Part shown: in pieces, positions 1-7,721 of the stretch
Numbering within the stretch: position 1 is the first letter of the stretch
Layout of the letters: every line of letters starts with the position of its first letter
Origin: JAAYLC01 sp964636665
GTDB lineage: Bacteria; Bacteroidota; Bacteroidia; Flavobacteriales; Flavobacteriaceae
NCBI GenBank assembly: GCA_964636665.1
Contig: CAZWVT010000037.1
Location: 1-19,902 of the forward strand
Reading direction: 5' to 3'
DNA: 19,902 nt
Program-made: the position numbers and the translations under genes
Notes under the pieces: generated by a model
Seen by the model: only the letters and a program-made list of their open reading frames with translations
The model's database searches: none
What the model was told of the DNA's origin: nothing

Positions 1-1352
1 TCCGTCTCCAATCGTTTAGCCGTCGAGGTTTTCTTGTAAAAACGGTTAAAGACATTACAGGTAACCAAATCGCCCATAACGTTTATTGATGTTCGGAACA
101 TTCCCAGTAGTCTGTCCACGCCAATAATCAGGGCAATGGCCGTTATGGGAATACCGATGGTTGCCAAAACGGAACCCAGTACAATAACGCCGGCACCGGG
201 TGCGGATGGCGTTCCAATAGATGCCAAAATGGTCGTGACGATTATTATGATAATGGAGGGCGTATCCAACTGGATTCCATAGACCTGAGCCAAAAACAAG
301 GTGGCGATTGCCTGAAAAACTGCGGTTCCGTCCATATTCAGCGAAACACCCACAGGAATGATAAACCGACTGACAGTGGGATTTATGTTCATTTTTTCTT
401 CTGCGGTTTTTAAAGTCAACGGCATAACCGCTGCTGAACTTGCTACGGAGAATGCCAGCAAAAGCACATCTTTTGAATCGCTGAAAAACTTTCGGAGGCT
501 GACCCGCGCTACAAACAACAACAGACAGCAATAAACCAATACCACAACAAGCAACCCGATAAGCACGGTAACCATAAACATAGAAAGTCCCGTAAGGGTT
601 TCCAATCCTACTTTTGAAGTAACCTGACACATCAAACCAAAAACAGCAAGGGGTGCAAGTTTCATTGCCCAACGCGTTACGGCCATTGTGATTTCCTGAA
701 CGGAATACAGTACTTTTAATAAAGGTACTGCATTGTCAGAAGGAATATTTGCCAAAGAAACTCCGACGATAATGGCAAAGACCACAATACTCAACATATC
801 CCCGGAAACCAAAGCTCCCAAAGGATTGGCAGGAAGCAAATCTGTAATCATAGTAGGGAGATTTCCAAAACTCAAATCGGTTTGTACGCTTGTAACCGCT
901 TCGGGATCGATGGTTAAATCTTCTGTAATCAAATTTGCGGCATCCATATAAGCGCCGGGTTGAAGAACCGATGCGATTATAACGGCAAAAATTAAAACCG
1001 TAGTGGTTGTCATCGCATAATAGAGAATCAGCTTGGGACCGGAAGTCATCAGGTATTCATTGTTGTCGCCTCCTGCAATTCCCTGAACGATGGAACTGAA
1101 CATCAACGGAATCATAATCATCTGTACCACACGGATAAAAATATTTCCCGGAAATGCAATCCAGTTGATTAGCGCTTCCAATAAACTTTCACCAATCCAC
1201 TCCGGTTTTGTGGCAAAATAAGCGCCCAAAGCAATTCCTAAAAACATGCCTATGATTACCTGAAGCCAAAGACGCTTCTGAACAAGTCCTTGTAAATAAG
1301 AGTATAATTCCTTGACTGGCAATAATCTGGAAACATTGTTGTTTGATTCCAT
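1..1352 (-). CDS. Dicarboxylate/amino acid:cation symporter (DAACS family), C-terminus cut by window edge
   Basis: Inner-membrane carrier of the glutamate/dicarboxylate family (GltP, DctA, GltPh), which takes up acidic substrates with Na+ or H+. I read the frame directly from the ATG at 1352; it stays open to the window edge, giving 450 residues against about 430-450 for the family, so little is missing. It shows a hydrophobic multi-span pattern, a serine-rich re-entrant loop (ASSAAVMP), the NMDGTA cation motif of TM7, a GTPSAPGAG second re-entrant loop, and the TM8 motif DRLLGMFRTSINVMGDL. In TM8 the arginine that binds the distal carboxylate is kept, but the aspartate that binds the substrate amino group in GltPh (D394) is glycine. 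I infer a dicarboxylate rather than an amino acid substrate. It diverges from paaZ across 184 bp. A TATCTTTA box (1390-1383, minus) is a near-match promoter. Confidence 0.93.
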   Translation of the reverse strand, partial: MESNNNVSRLLPVKELYSYLQGLVQKRLWLQVIIGMFLGIALGAYFATKPEWIGESLLEALINWIAFPGNIFIRVVQMIMIPLMFSSIVQGIAGGDNNEYLMTSGPKLILYYAMTTTTVLIFAVIIASVLQPGAYMDAANLITEDLTIDPEAVTSVQTDLSFGNLPTMITDLLPANPLGALVSGDMLSIVVFAIIVGVSLANIPSDNAVPLLKVLYSVQEITMAVTRWAMKLAPLAVFGLMCQVTSKVGLETLTGLSMFMVTVLIGLLVVVLVYCCLLLFVARVSLRKFFSDSKDVLLLAFSVASSAAVMPLTLKTAEEKMNINPTVSRFIIPVGVSLNMDGTAVFQAIATLFLAQVYGIQLDTPSIIIIIVTTILASIGTPSAPGAGVIVLGSVLATIGIPITAIALIIGVDRLLGMFRTSINVMGDLVTCNVFNRFYKKTSTAKRLET

Positions 1353-1439
1353 CTGATAAAATACAATTCAAAATTAAGATTGTAAAGATAGTTGATTTTA
1401 TGCAGGCTTTCATCGCTGCCAATTTTCATGATTTATTGG

Positions 1440-1447
1440 TAACTTTG
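1440..1447 (+). promoter_or_regulatory. Putative Bacteroidota -7 box upstream of paaZ
   Basis: TAACTTTG matches TAnnTTTG exactly and lies 89 bases before the paaZ ATG, in the divergent intergenic region. No good TTG -33 element sits at the usual 17-23 base spacing, so the assignment is tentative. Confidence 0.4.
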
Positions 1448-1536
1448 TTAGCTTTAAAAAATATAGTTACTTATAATAATAACCTATAAAAATCTAGTTT
1501 TTCTCTTCACGGGAATAATTCGGAAATAAATTGAAT

Positions 1537-4032
1537 ATGAATAAACTACAAAACTATACCCTCGGAAAATGGACCTCCGGCACCGGAGAAGGTGTGCCGA
1601 TTCACGATGCCATTACCGGTGAAATCATTGCTTTATCAGATACCAAAGGATTGGATTTTGGAGAAATTCTACAATACGGTCGTGAAAATGGTGAATCCCT
1701 TCGGAAAATGACATTTCAGGAACGCGGAAATATGCTAAAACAATTGGCTCTGCATCTTACCAAACGCAAAGAACAATTTTATGAAATCAGCTATCGTACC
1801 GGAGCGACACGAAGAGACAGTTGGATCGACATCGAAGGCGGTTTTGGAAACCTGTTCGCAAATGCTTCCCTTCGGAAATTATTTCCCAACCAATCCTATC
1901 ATGTGGAAGGCGACCCGATTGACCTTTCCCGTGGCGGACGGTTTATGGCACATCATATTATGGTGCCCAAACGCGGCGTTGCCGTTCATATCAATGCCTT
2001 CAATTTCCCGGTTTGGGGAATGTTGGAAAAGTGCGCCGTCAACTGGATGGCGGGCGTTCCGGCTGTTGTAAAACCGGCGACCAATACTTCATTTCTGACG
2101 AAAGCGGTAGTTCAGGAAATCATCGCGTCGAGAATATTGCCGGAAGGTTCTTTACAATTGATAAATGGTTCGGCACGTAATATTCTCGACTATGTTGAAT
2201 CACAAGATGTGGTCACTTTTACGGGTTCCGCAAACACGGGTCGCATGCTAAAAGCGCATCCGCGAATTATTGAAGAAGCAGTGCCATTTACCATGGAGGC
2301 CGATTCGCTCAACGCTTCAATCCTTGGAGCAGATGCCATTCCGGGAACTCCCGAGTTTGATATTTTCATCAAGGAAGTGCGTAACGAAATGATTGTAAAA
2401 TGTGGTCAGAAATGTACCGCAATCCGTCGTGTAATTGTACCTGAAAACTTAATTGAAGACGTCCAGATTGCCCTCGGAAATGCACTTTCCAAAGTTACCA
2501 TTGGCGATCCGCGTTTAAAAGAAGTGAGAATGGGTTCCTTGGTGAGTTTGGATCAAGTTAAAGAAGTTCGTGAACGTGTTCACGAATTGTCCAAAACAGC
2601 AAGCATAGTTTACGGTGATTTGGATAAAATTGATGTCATTGGCGCCGATGCCAAAAAAGGTGCGTTTATTTCTCCAATTCTTTTAAGAGAAGACAACCCT
2701 TTTGAAAATCTTTCGGTGCACGAAACGGAAGCTTTTGGCCCTGTGAGTACAATTATGCCTTATAAAAACTTGGATGAAGCCATTGAATTGGCAAAAATGG
2801 GGAAAGGTTCTTTGGTTTCTTCAATCACGACCAATGACGACAAAATTGCAAAAGATTACGTTGTAAATGCCGCTTCACATCACGGAAGGATTCTTGTTCT
2901 GAACCGGGAAAGTGCCAAACAAAGTACGGGCCACGGTTCGCCATTGCCTAGTTTGGTTCACGGTGGTCCCGGACGTGCCGGAGGTGGCGAGGAAATGGGA
3001 GGCATGCGCGGGATTAAACATTATATGCAGCGCACCGCCATTCAAGGATCGCCGACGACCATTACCGAAATTACCGGAATTTACCAGCAAAAAGCAAAAT
3101 ATAAAGAAGCGGAAAAACATCCGTTCCAATACCATTGGGAAGACATTGAACCGGGAATGTCGCTGAAAACCCACAAACGAACTCTTGACAATAGCGATAT
3201 AATCAATTTTGCAAACTTGACTTGGGACCATTTTTATGCGCATACCGATACAACTTCATTGGACGGAAGTATTTTTGAAAAGCGTACGGCACACGGTTAT
3301 TTTATTATTTCGGCAGCCGCAGGATTGTTTGTATATCCGAATAAAGGACCGGTTGCTGCAAATTACGGATTGGAAGATTGCCGTTTCTTGCGTCCGATGT
3401 ATCACGGCGATACGATTTACGTGCGTTTAACGTGTAAACAAAAAGTAGATCGGGACGTTGCCGGAACAGAGCATCCAAGCGGAATCGTAAAATGGTTTGT
3501 CGAGGTTTTTGACCAAGAGGATGAATTGGTTGCAATCGCCACAATTTTAACGATGGTTCAGAAAAAACAGGAAGTATTTGTTGAAATTACCGATGAATTG
3601 GTTCAAAATGCCTTGAATAAACTTACAGAAGACACTAAGCCCAAATGGGGAATACTCACCCCGCAACATTTGATGGAACATTTGGAAGAAAGCTATCGAA
3701 TTCTTTCTGGAGAAATCCAAGATTTTGATATTGTTACGCCCGAGAAAATATTGGACAAAGTACACGCAAGTTTGTACAATTACGAGAAATTTCCGCAAAA
3801 CAGCCAGTTCCCAACGATGAAAAAAGGAGAATTGGAAGCCTTGAAACATCCGGATTTTGAAACTGCAAAACAAAAAATGTTGGAAGCTCGGGAGGCTTAT
3901 TTAAACTTTTTTAAAGAAAATCCGGACGCCCGATTGAAAAACATGGTTTTCGGACACCTTAATAAATACGAATCCTATCTTTTGGAACGAAAACATTTAA
4001 ACCATCATTTTGAACAGTTTGGAATTCTTTAG
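1537..4032 (+). CDS. paaZ: PaaZ: oxepin-CoA hydrolase / 3-oxo-5,6-dehydrosuberyl-CoA semialdehyde dehydrogenase, with extra DinB-like C-terminal domain
   Basis: In aerobic phenylacetate degradation PaaZ opens the oxepin-CoA ring with its hydratase domain and oxidises the resulting aldehyde with its NADP-dependent dehydrogenase domain. The protein is 831 residues, while E. coli PaaZ has about 680. Residues 1 to about 520 are an aldehyde dehydrogenase; the general base is the Glu in TMEADS (254) and the nucleophile is the Cys in GQKCT (293). Residues about 530-675 are a MaoC-like hydratase with DHFYAH, whose Asp564 and His569 match the E. coli catalytic pair. Residues about 685-831 are extra and resemble DUF1569/DinB-like proteins (QHLMEH, GHLNKYE, KHLNHHFEQFG). 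A TTG at 1531 is in frame, but ATG 1537 gives an N-terminus (MNKLQNYTLGKW) that matches E. coli PaaZ, so I prefer it. No other paa gene is visible nearby. Confidence 0.95.
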   Translation: MNKLQNYTLGKWTSGTGEGVPIHDAITGEIIALSDTKGLDFGEILQYGRENGESLRKMTFQERGNMLKQLALHLTKRKEQFYEISYRTGATRRDSWIDIEGGFGNLFANASLRKLFPNQSYHVEGDPIDLSRGGRFMAHHIMVPKRGVAVHINAFNFPVWGMLEKCAVNWMAGVPAVVKPATNTSFLTKAVVQEIIASRILPEGSLQLINGSARNILDYVESQDVVTFTGSANTGRMLKAHPRIIEEAVPFTMEADSLNASILGADAIPGTPEFDIFIKEVRNEMIVKCGQKCTAIRRVIVPENLIEDVQIALGNALSKVTIGDPRLKEVRMGSLVSLDQVKEVRERVHELSKTASIVYGDLDKIDVIGADAKKGAFISPILLREDNPFENLSVHETEAFGPVSTIMPYKNLDEAIELAKMGKGSLVSSITTNDDKIAKDYVVNAASHHGRILVLNRESAKQSTGHGSPLPSLVHGGPGRAGGGEEMGGMRGIKHYMQRTAIQGSPTTITEITGIYQQKAKYKEAEKHPFQYHWEDIEPGMSLKTHKRTLDNSDIINFANLTWDHFYAHTDTTSLDGSIFEKRTAHGYFIISAAAGLFVYPNKGPVAANYGLEDCRFLRPMYHGDTIYVRLTCKQKVDRDVAGTEHPSGIVKWFVEVFDQEDELVAIATILTMVQKKQEVFVEITDELVQNALNKLTEDTKPKWGILTPQHLMEHLEESYRILSGEIQDFDIVTPEKILDKVHASLYNYEKFPQNSQFPTMKKGELEALKHPDFETAKQKMLEAREAYLNFFKENPDARLKNMVFGHLNKYESYLLERKHLNHHFEQFGIL

Positions 4033-4039
4033 ATTCCAA
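4019..4039 (+). terminator. Small hairpin over the paaZ stop codon, possible weak terminator
   Basis: TTGGAAT (4019-4025) and ATTCCAA (4033-4039) form a perfect 7-bp stem with a 7-base loop holding the TAG stop. No clear T-run follows. It is the only hairpin I see in the 38-bp gap between the convergent paaZ and dtd. Confidence 0.25.
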
Positions 4040-4070
4040 TTGAAAGATTTAATAAAAGTTTTCTGAAGAA

Positions 4071-4523
4071 TTATTCTCTGGATTTTGAATCAATCCAAAT
4101 GGTAACCGGTCCGTCATTGATGAGGAAAACATCCATCATTGCCCCGAATTTTCCGGTTGAGACAGGTTTGTTTAGTGTTTTTTCAAGAGCTATTACAAAT
4201 GCTTCGTACAAGGGAATCGCCTTTTCAGGTCGTGCTGCACGAATGAAAGAAGGGCGATTTCCTTTTTTTGTTTGTGCATGTAGCGTAAACTGGCTCACCA
4301 CCAAACATTCGCCGTCAATATCTTGTACTGATAGGTTCATCGCACCATTGTCATCCGAGAATATTCGAAGGTTTGCAACTTTTTTCACAAGCCATTCGAC
4401 ATCCTCTTCAGTATCGGTATCTTCTATTCCCAAAAAAATCAACAAGCCGTGATTAATTTTTGAATGAACTGTTTCATCAATGATTACAGAAGCAGCTTTT
4501 ACTCGTTGTATCAACAGGCGCAT
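4071..4523 (-). CDS. dtd: D-aminoacyl-tRNA deacylase
   Basis: This enzyme hydrolyses D-amino acids (and Gly from tRNA-Ala) from mischarged tRNAs in the cytoplasm, recycling the tRNA and protecting translation. The 150-residue length is that of the bacterial family. It starts with MRLLIQRV and carries the active-site SQFTL segment at residues 77-81, GNRPSF at 88-93 and the Gly-cisPro motif in NDGPVTI (Gly138-Pro139). The gene is convergent with paaZ and divergent from the UPF0316 gene, so it is probably transcribed alone. The start follows an exact TAnnTTTG box 26 bases upstream. Confidence 0.97.
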   Translation of the reverse strand: MRLLIQRVKAASVIIDETVHSKINHGLLIFLGIEDTDTEEDVEWLVKKVANLRIFSDDNGAMNLSVQDIDGECLVVSQFTLHAQTKKGNRPSFIRAARPEKAIPLYEAFVIALEKTLNKPVSTGKFGAMMDVFLINDGPVTIWIDSKSRE

Positions 4524-4548
4524 AACAATAGGATTTTTAAAATAGTTA

Positions 4549-4556
4549 CAAAATTA
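4549..4556 (-). promoter_or_regulatory. Putative -7 box for dtd
   Basis: TAATTTTG read on the minus strand, an exact TAnnTTTG match, ending 26 bases before the dtd ATG. A TTG at 4585-4583 lies 26 bases further upstream, which is longer than the usual spacing. Confidence 0.5.
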
Positions 4557-4622
4557 AGGAAGTTTCTTTCATAAAATTTTGTCAATATTATTTATTAATG
4601 TCCAATGCTTCTTTTTAGACCT

Positions 4623-4630
4623 TACCTTTG
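4623..4630 (+). promoter_or_regulatory. Putative -7 box for the UPF0316 gene
   Basis: TACCTTTG, an exact TAnnTTTG match 57 bases before the ATG at 4688. No TTG is seen at the expected -33 position. Confidence 0.4.
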
Positions 4631-4687
4631 TCCTGAATAAAAAAGGCTGAGTTGACTGGTTGATAGTCAGTATTTAAAAATTAAAAT

Positions 4688-5290
4688 ATGCAGGAAGTTT
4701 TTACAAATATGGGAATGGATTCAGACCTGTACAGGTATTTGATTCTTCCGTTATTAATATTTTTAGCACGCGTTTGTGATGTTACCCTTTCGACCATTCG
4801 AATTATTTTCGTGATGAACGGCAAACGAAATATAGCACCTATTCTCGGTTTTTTTGAAGCGTTTATTTGGTTGCTTGCGGTGGGTCAAATTATTTCACAA
4901 GTGGATAATATATTTGCCTACTTGGCTTATGCCGGCGGATTTGCTGCCGGAACTTATATCGGAATGTACGTCGAAGAACGGCTGGCAGTTGGAATGGCGG
5001 TACTGCGACTGATAACTCCGGAAATCAACCAAGGAATGTTCGATTTCCTGCACGAGAATAAATTTAGTTATTCGTTGGTTGATGGCGTCGGAAAGAAAGG
5101 AAAAGTAAACGTTGTCTTTTTTGTGGTTAAAAGAGAAAACCTGGAAAGACTTGTAATGGGAATTAACGAACACCATCCCAATGCTTTTTATACCATTGAA
5201 AATATCCGTCAGGTCAATGACGGTCATCCGTTTAATTCTCCTTTGGACAATCGACAGAGCGCCAGAAGATGGCAGTTGAAACGACGATAA
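4688..5290 (+). CDS. UPF0316 membrane protein (DUF5698-DUF2179 type)
   Basis: A 200-residue protein of unknown function. Three hydrophobic segments lie at about residues 16-37, 48-70 and 74-95. The first contains LARVCDVTLSTIRIIF and the stretch after it GFFEAFIWLLAVGQI, both typical of UPF0316 proteins. A soluble C-terminal part from about residue 105 to 175 has the pattern of a DUF2179 domain (GVGKKGKVNVVFFVVKRENL, then ENIRQV), a PII-like small ligand-binding fold in related proteins. The C-terminus is basic (RRWQLKRR). It stands alone, divergent from dtd, with its own promoter box. The family assignment rests on motif recognition; the function and any ligand are unknown. Confidence 0.85.
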   Translation: MQEVFTNMGMDSDLYRYLILPLLIFLARVCDVTLSTIRIIFVMNGKRNIAPILGFFEAFIWLLAVGQIISQVDNIFAYLAYAGGFAAGTYIGMYVEERLAVGMAVLRLITPEINQGMFDFLHENKFSYSLVDGVGKKGKVNVVFFVVKRENLERLVMGINEHHPNAFYTIENIRQVNDGHPFNSPLDNRQSARRWQLKRR

Positions 5291-5382
5291 TTTAGTTATA
5301 ATTGTCACATGATTGTTTGAGAATTAAGCTTTCAAAAAATAATTAAACAAGCCATTGTTATCAAACACCAAAGGAAGATTAT

Positions 5383-5390
5383 TAATTTTG
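5383..5390 (+). promoter_or_regulatory. Putative -7 box for the DUF481-type gene
   Basis: TAATTTTG, an exact TAnnTTTG match 30 bases before the ATG. A TTG at 5355-5357 is 25 bases upstream, slightly long. The predicted transcript start would fall inside the inverted repeat at 5394-5415. Confidence 0.45.
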
Positions 5391-5393
5391 TGC

Positions 5394-5415
5394 CTTAATT
5401 AAAAGGTTAATTAAG
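5394..5415. repeat. Perfect 9-bp inverted repeat just before a start codon
   Basis: CTTAATTAA (5394-5402), loop AAGG (5403-5406), TTAATTAAG (5407-5415). The repeat lies between the -7 box and the ATG at 5421. It could be an operator for a dimeric regulator or a short RNA hairpin at the translation start. The stem is A/T except for its terminal pair. Confidence 0.6.
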
Positions 5416-5420
5416 TATTT

Positions 5421-6170
5421 ATGCGCTATCTGCTTTTTATGTTTTTTATTTTCAGCACCTTTTCAATTTCCGGACAGATATTAAATGTCGAATCTTTGCG
5501 AAAAGTTACAGACACTTCAGGATTTACGGGATCTGCAAGTTTGGATATTTCTCTTAAACGCGATAAAAACGAATATTACGAAATTGGAAATGTGATTCAT
5601 ATACAGTATAAAATGCACAGACATCTCGTTTTATGGAAAAATGACTTGCATTTAAAAAGCATTGAAGGCAATAAATTTGAAAACAGCGCATCAGCACATC
5701 TGCGTTATAACTATCGTTTTCATCCTTCCATTGCCGGTGAAATCTTTGTTCAAGCACAGTATAATAAGGTCTCTAAAATAGATTTCAGAGGATTGGTCGG
5801 AATTGGTCCGCGGTTTAAAATGACCAATGCCGAAAATTATAAAGTTTATTTGGGATTGACGATGATGTATGAACAAGAAGAATTGGACGAAATAAACATT
5901 CCTGTACAACGCGATTTACGAGGTTCCTCCTATTTGTCGTTTAGCCTGCATCCGACGCCTGTTTTGTCCATTGTCGGAACTACTTATTATCAACCCAAAT
6001 TGCGGGATTTTAAAGATTATCGGGTTTCGAGTGAAACTTCATTGGTCTTTAATGTGTTTGCAAGATTGGCTTTTAAAACTTCTTACGTATTTATCTATGA
6101 CAGTTTTACGGCTGAAGAGGTTCCTACTTCTCAATATGAATTAAAAACGGGAGTGGTTTATAATTTTTGA
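5421..6170 (+). CDS. DUF481-type outer-membrane beta-barrel protein
   Basis: A 249-residue exported protein. A signal peptide is evident at residues 1 to about 19 (hydrophobic MRYLLFMFFIFSTFS, then SGQ). The rest alternates polar and hydrophobic residues in short strands with aromatic ends, and closes on VVYNF, a C-terminal phenylalanine typical of outer-membrane barrels. The spacing of YRFHPSIAGEIFVQAQYNK and LVGIGPRFK resembles DUF481 (YdiY-like) proteins, in which no enzymatic activity is known. It is a single gene with its own promoter box, and the inverted repeat in front of the start may control it. DUF481 membership is recognised by eye and could be another small-barrel family. Confidence 0.75.
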   Translation: MRYLLFMFFIFSTFSISGQILNVESLRKVTDTSGFTGSASLDISLKRDKNEYYEIGNVIHIQYKMHRHLVLWKNDLHLKSIEGNKFENSASAHLRYNYRFHPSIAGEIFVQAQYNKVSKIDFRGLVGIGPRFKMTNAENYKVYLGLTMMYEQEELDEINIPVQRDLRGSSYLSFSLHPTPVLSIVGTTYYQPKLRDFKDYRVSSETSLVFNVFARLAFKTSYVFIYDSFTAEEVPTSQYELKTGVVYNF

Positions 6171-6191
6171 TAAGATTAATGACAAATGTGA

Positions 6192-6221
6192 TTTGAAAGC
6201 ACTTTATTTTTCCTATTTTTG
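6192..6221 (+). promoter_or_regulatory. Strong candidate promoter of metK
   Basis: TTTG (6192-6195), 18-base spacer, TATTTTTG (6214-6221): both Bacteroidota elements match exactly with good spacing. Transcription would start near 6228, about 12 bases before the riboswitch and 165 bases before the metK ATG. Confidence 0.7.
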
Positions 6222-6239
6222 ACCTCATATTTTTACAAC

Positions 6240-6330
6240 AAGAGGATAGATTTGACTGATTGCAACCTCTTCAATGCCACCCACGGTATTGTTCACTTTT
6301 AAAGGTGATAAAAAATGCTAAAGGACAGTG
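6240..6330 (+). ncRNA. SAM-II-family riboswitch, long-loop form, in the metK leader
   Basis: Cis-acting RNA expected to bind S-adenosylmethionine and repress metK. P1 is AAGAGG (6240-6245) with CCTCTT (6266-6271). The P1 loop carries GATTTG and ATTGCAA, matching the SAM-II aptamer, and the 3' conserved element ATGCTAAAGG is at 6315-6324. A pseudoknot can form between ACTG (6255-6258) and CAGT (6326-6329). The long loop between these parts folds into two hairpins: CAATGCC/GGTATTG (6272-6278 with 6285-6291, one G-T pair) and TCACTT/AGGTGA (6293-6298 with 6303-6308). These insertions are what separates the long-loop form from the compact SAM-II. Sequence and location both fit; the class is recognised from memory of the consensus, not from a covariance search. 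Confidence 0.82.
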
Positions 6331-6390
6331 TTTTTATCTCCTTTCGGCTATTCTGTCAAATCTTCTCTAAAATTTAAATTAAAAAGATTT
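6307..6390 (+). promoter_or_regulatory. Probable expression platform of the metK riboswitch
   Basis: Several helices compete with the aptamer. GATAAAAA (6307-6314) pairs with TTTTTATC (6331-6338), AAAGGA (6320-6325) with TCCTTT (6339-6344), and GACAG (6324-6328) with CTGTC (6353-6357). The last would take the pseudoknot strand. A further A/U hairpin, AAATCTT (6358-6364) with AAGATTT (6384-6390), runs into six Ts directly before the ATG and could terminate transcription or mask the start. Which pairing is used is inference. Confidence 0.4.
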
Positions 6391-6393
6391 TTT

Positions 6394-7650
6394 ATGTCAT
6401 ATTTATTTACTTCAGAGAGCGTTTCGGAAGGTCATCCGGATAAAATTTCAGATCAAATCAGCGATGCATTGTTGGATAATTTCCTGGCTTTCGATGCCAA
6501 TTCCAAAGTTGCTTGCGAAACATTGGTAACCTCAGGTCAGGTGGTTTTGGCGGGAGAAGTTAAAAGCGAAACTTATCTGGACGTTCAAACCATTGCAAGA
6601 GAAGTCATCAATAAAATCGGTTATACAAAAGGAGCGTACAAATTTAGTGGCGATTCCTGTGGTGTAATATCCTTGATTCACGAACAATCTCCGGATATTA
6701 ACCAAGGAGTTGACCGAAGTATAAAAGAAGAACAAGGTGCCGGAGACCAGGGAATGATGTTTGGTTATGCAACGCGCGAGACCGAAAATTATATGCCATT
6801 GGCATTGGATATCGCTCACCGATTGATGTATGAATTGGCAGCTTTACGACGCGAAAACGACGAAATAAAATACCTTCGTCCGGATGCAAAAAGCCAGGTT
6901 ACCATTGAATATAGCAATGATAATGTTCCGCAACGCATTGTGGCAATTGTAGTTTCCACGCAACACGATGAATTTGGAACGGATGCAGAAATGTTAGCAA
7001 AAATCGAATCGGACATAAAAAACATTCTGATTCCAAGGGTTAAAAAACAACTTCCGGAATACATTCAGAAATTGTTTAATGACGATATTGTCTATCATAT
7101 CAATCCGACCGGGAAATTTGTAATCGGAGGGCCTCACGGCGATACCGGACTTACCGGACGTAAGATTATCGTTGATACCTATGGAGGAAAAGGGGCGCAT
7201 GGCGGTGGCGCATTCAGCGGAAAAGATCCCAGTAAAGTGGACAGAAGTGCGGCTTATGCTGCACGTCATATTGCCAAAAATATGGTGGCAGCCGGAGTTG
7301 CCGATGAAATATTAATTCAAGTTTCTTATGCCATCGGACGCGCAGAACCGACTTCAATTTTCGTCAATACTTACGGTACTTCCAAAGTTTCTATGACTGA
7401 CGGAGAAATTGCAAAAAAAATAGAACAAATTTTTGATATGCGTCCGGCGTTTATTGAGGAGCGCTTAAAACTTCGAAATCCAATTTATTTTGAAACGGCG
7501 GCTTACGGTCATATGGGAAGAACTCCGAAAACAGTAACCAAAGTTTTTAAAAGTCCTTACAATGGAAGAATAGAAAAGAAAGTCGAATTGTTTACGTGGG
7601 AAAAATTGGATTATGTCGATACGATAAAATCGCATTTCGAATTGTCATAA
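6394..7650 (+). CDS. metK: S-adenosylmethionine synthase
   Basis: MetK makes SAM from methionine and ATP, supplying the main methyl donor, and acts as a cytoplasmic tetramer. The protein is 418 residues and starts MSYLFTSESVSEGHPDK with the methionine/ATP-binding GHPDK at 13-17. It carries the family signatures GAGDQG (115-120) and GGGAFSGKD (270-278) and HGDTGLTGRK before the latter. The frame is open back to a possible ATG at 6328, but that extension (FLSPFGYSVKSS) is translated riboswitch leader and matches no MetK; ATG 6394 is the family start. The gene is single, between its own promoter and riboswitch and a strong hairpin after the stop. Feedback repression by SAM is the expected control. 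Confidence 0.98.
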   Translation: MSYLFTSESVSEGHPDKISDQISDALLDNFLAFDANSKVACETLVTSGQVVLAGEVKSETYLDVQTIAREVINKIGYTKGAYKFSGDSCGVISLIHEQSPDINQGVDRSIKEEQGAGDQGMMFGYATRETENYMPLALDIAHRLMYELAALRRENDEIKYLRPDAKSQVTIEYSNDNVPQRIVAIVVSTQHDEFGTDAEMLAKIESDIKNILIPRVKKQLPEYIQKLFNDDIVYHINPTGKFVIGGPHGDTGLTGRKIIVDTYGGKGAHGGGAFSGKDPSKVDRSAAYAARHIAKNMVAAGVADEILIQVSYAIGRAEPTSIFVNTYGTSKVSMTDGEIAKKIEQIFDMRPAFIEERLKLRNPIYFETAAYGHMGRTPKTVTKVFKSPYNGRIEKKVELFTWEKLDYVDTIKSHFELS

Positions 7651-7698
7651 TAAATTAGTGTCCAAAAATAACAAAGATGCTTTTGGACACTAATTTAT
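7650..7698. terminator. 18-bp perfect hairpin between convergent metK and the YdjM-like gene
   Basis: Bases 7650-7667 are perfectly complementary to 7681-7698 around a 13-base loop (7668-7680). The stem starts on the last base of the metK stop codon. It has A and T runs next to the loop but no clean T-tract after it. Its place between two convergent stops suggests a bidirectional terminator or mRNA 3'-end stabiliser. Confidence 0.7.
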
Positions 7699-7721
7699 AA
7701 TCTTACTGACTGATTCTCATT

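Noticed and set aside
55..672. A 205-codon minus-strand ORF
   Set aside because: It lies inside the symporter gene in another frame and has no family features; the real frame shows the NMDGTA and TM8 motifs.
6240..6330. SAM-I (S-box) riboswitch as the class of the metK leader
   Set aside because: The GAGGGA and four-way-junction elements of SAM-I are absent, while GATTTG, ATTGCAA and GCTAAAGG fit SAM-II.
6328..6393. N-terminal extension of metK by 22 codons
   Set aside because: It translates the riboswitch leader and matches no MetK; ATG 6394 starts the conserved protein.
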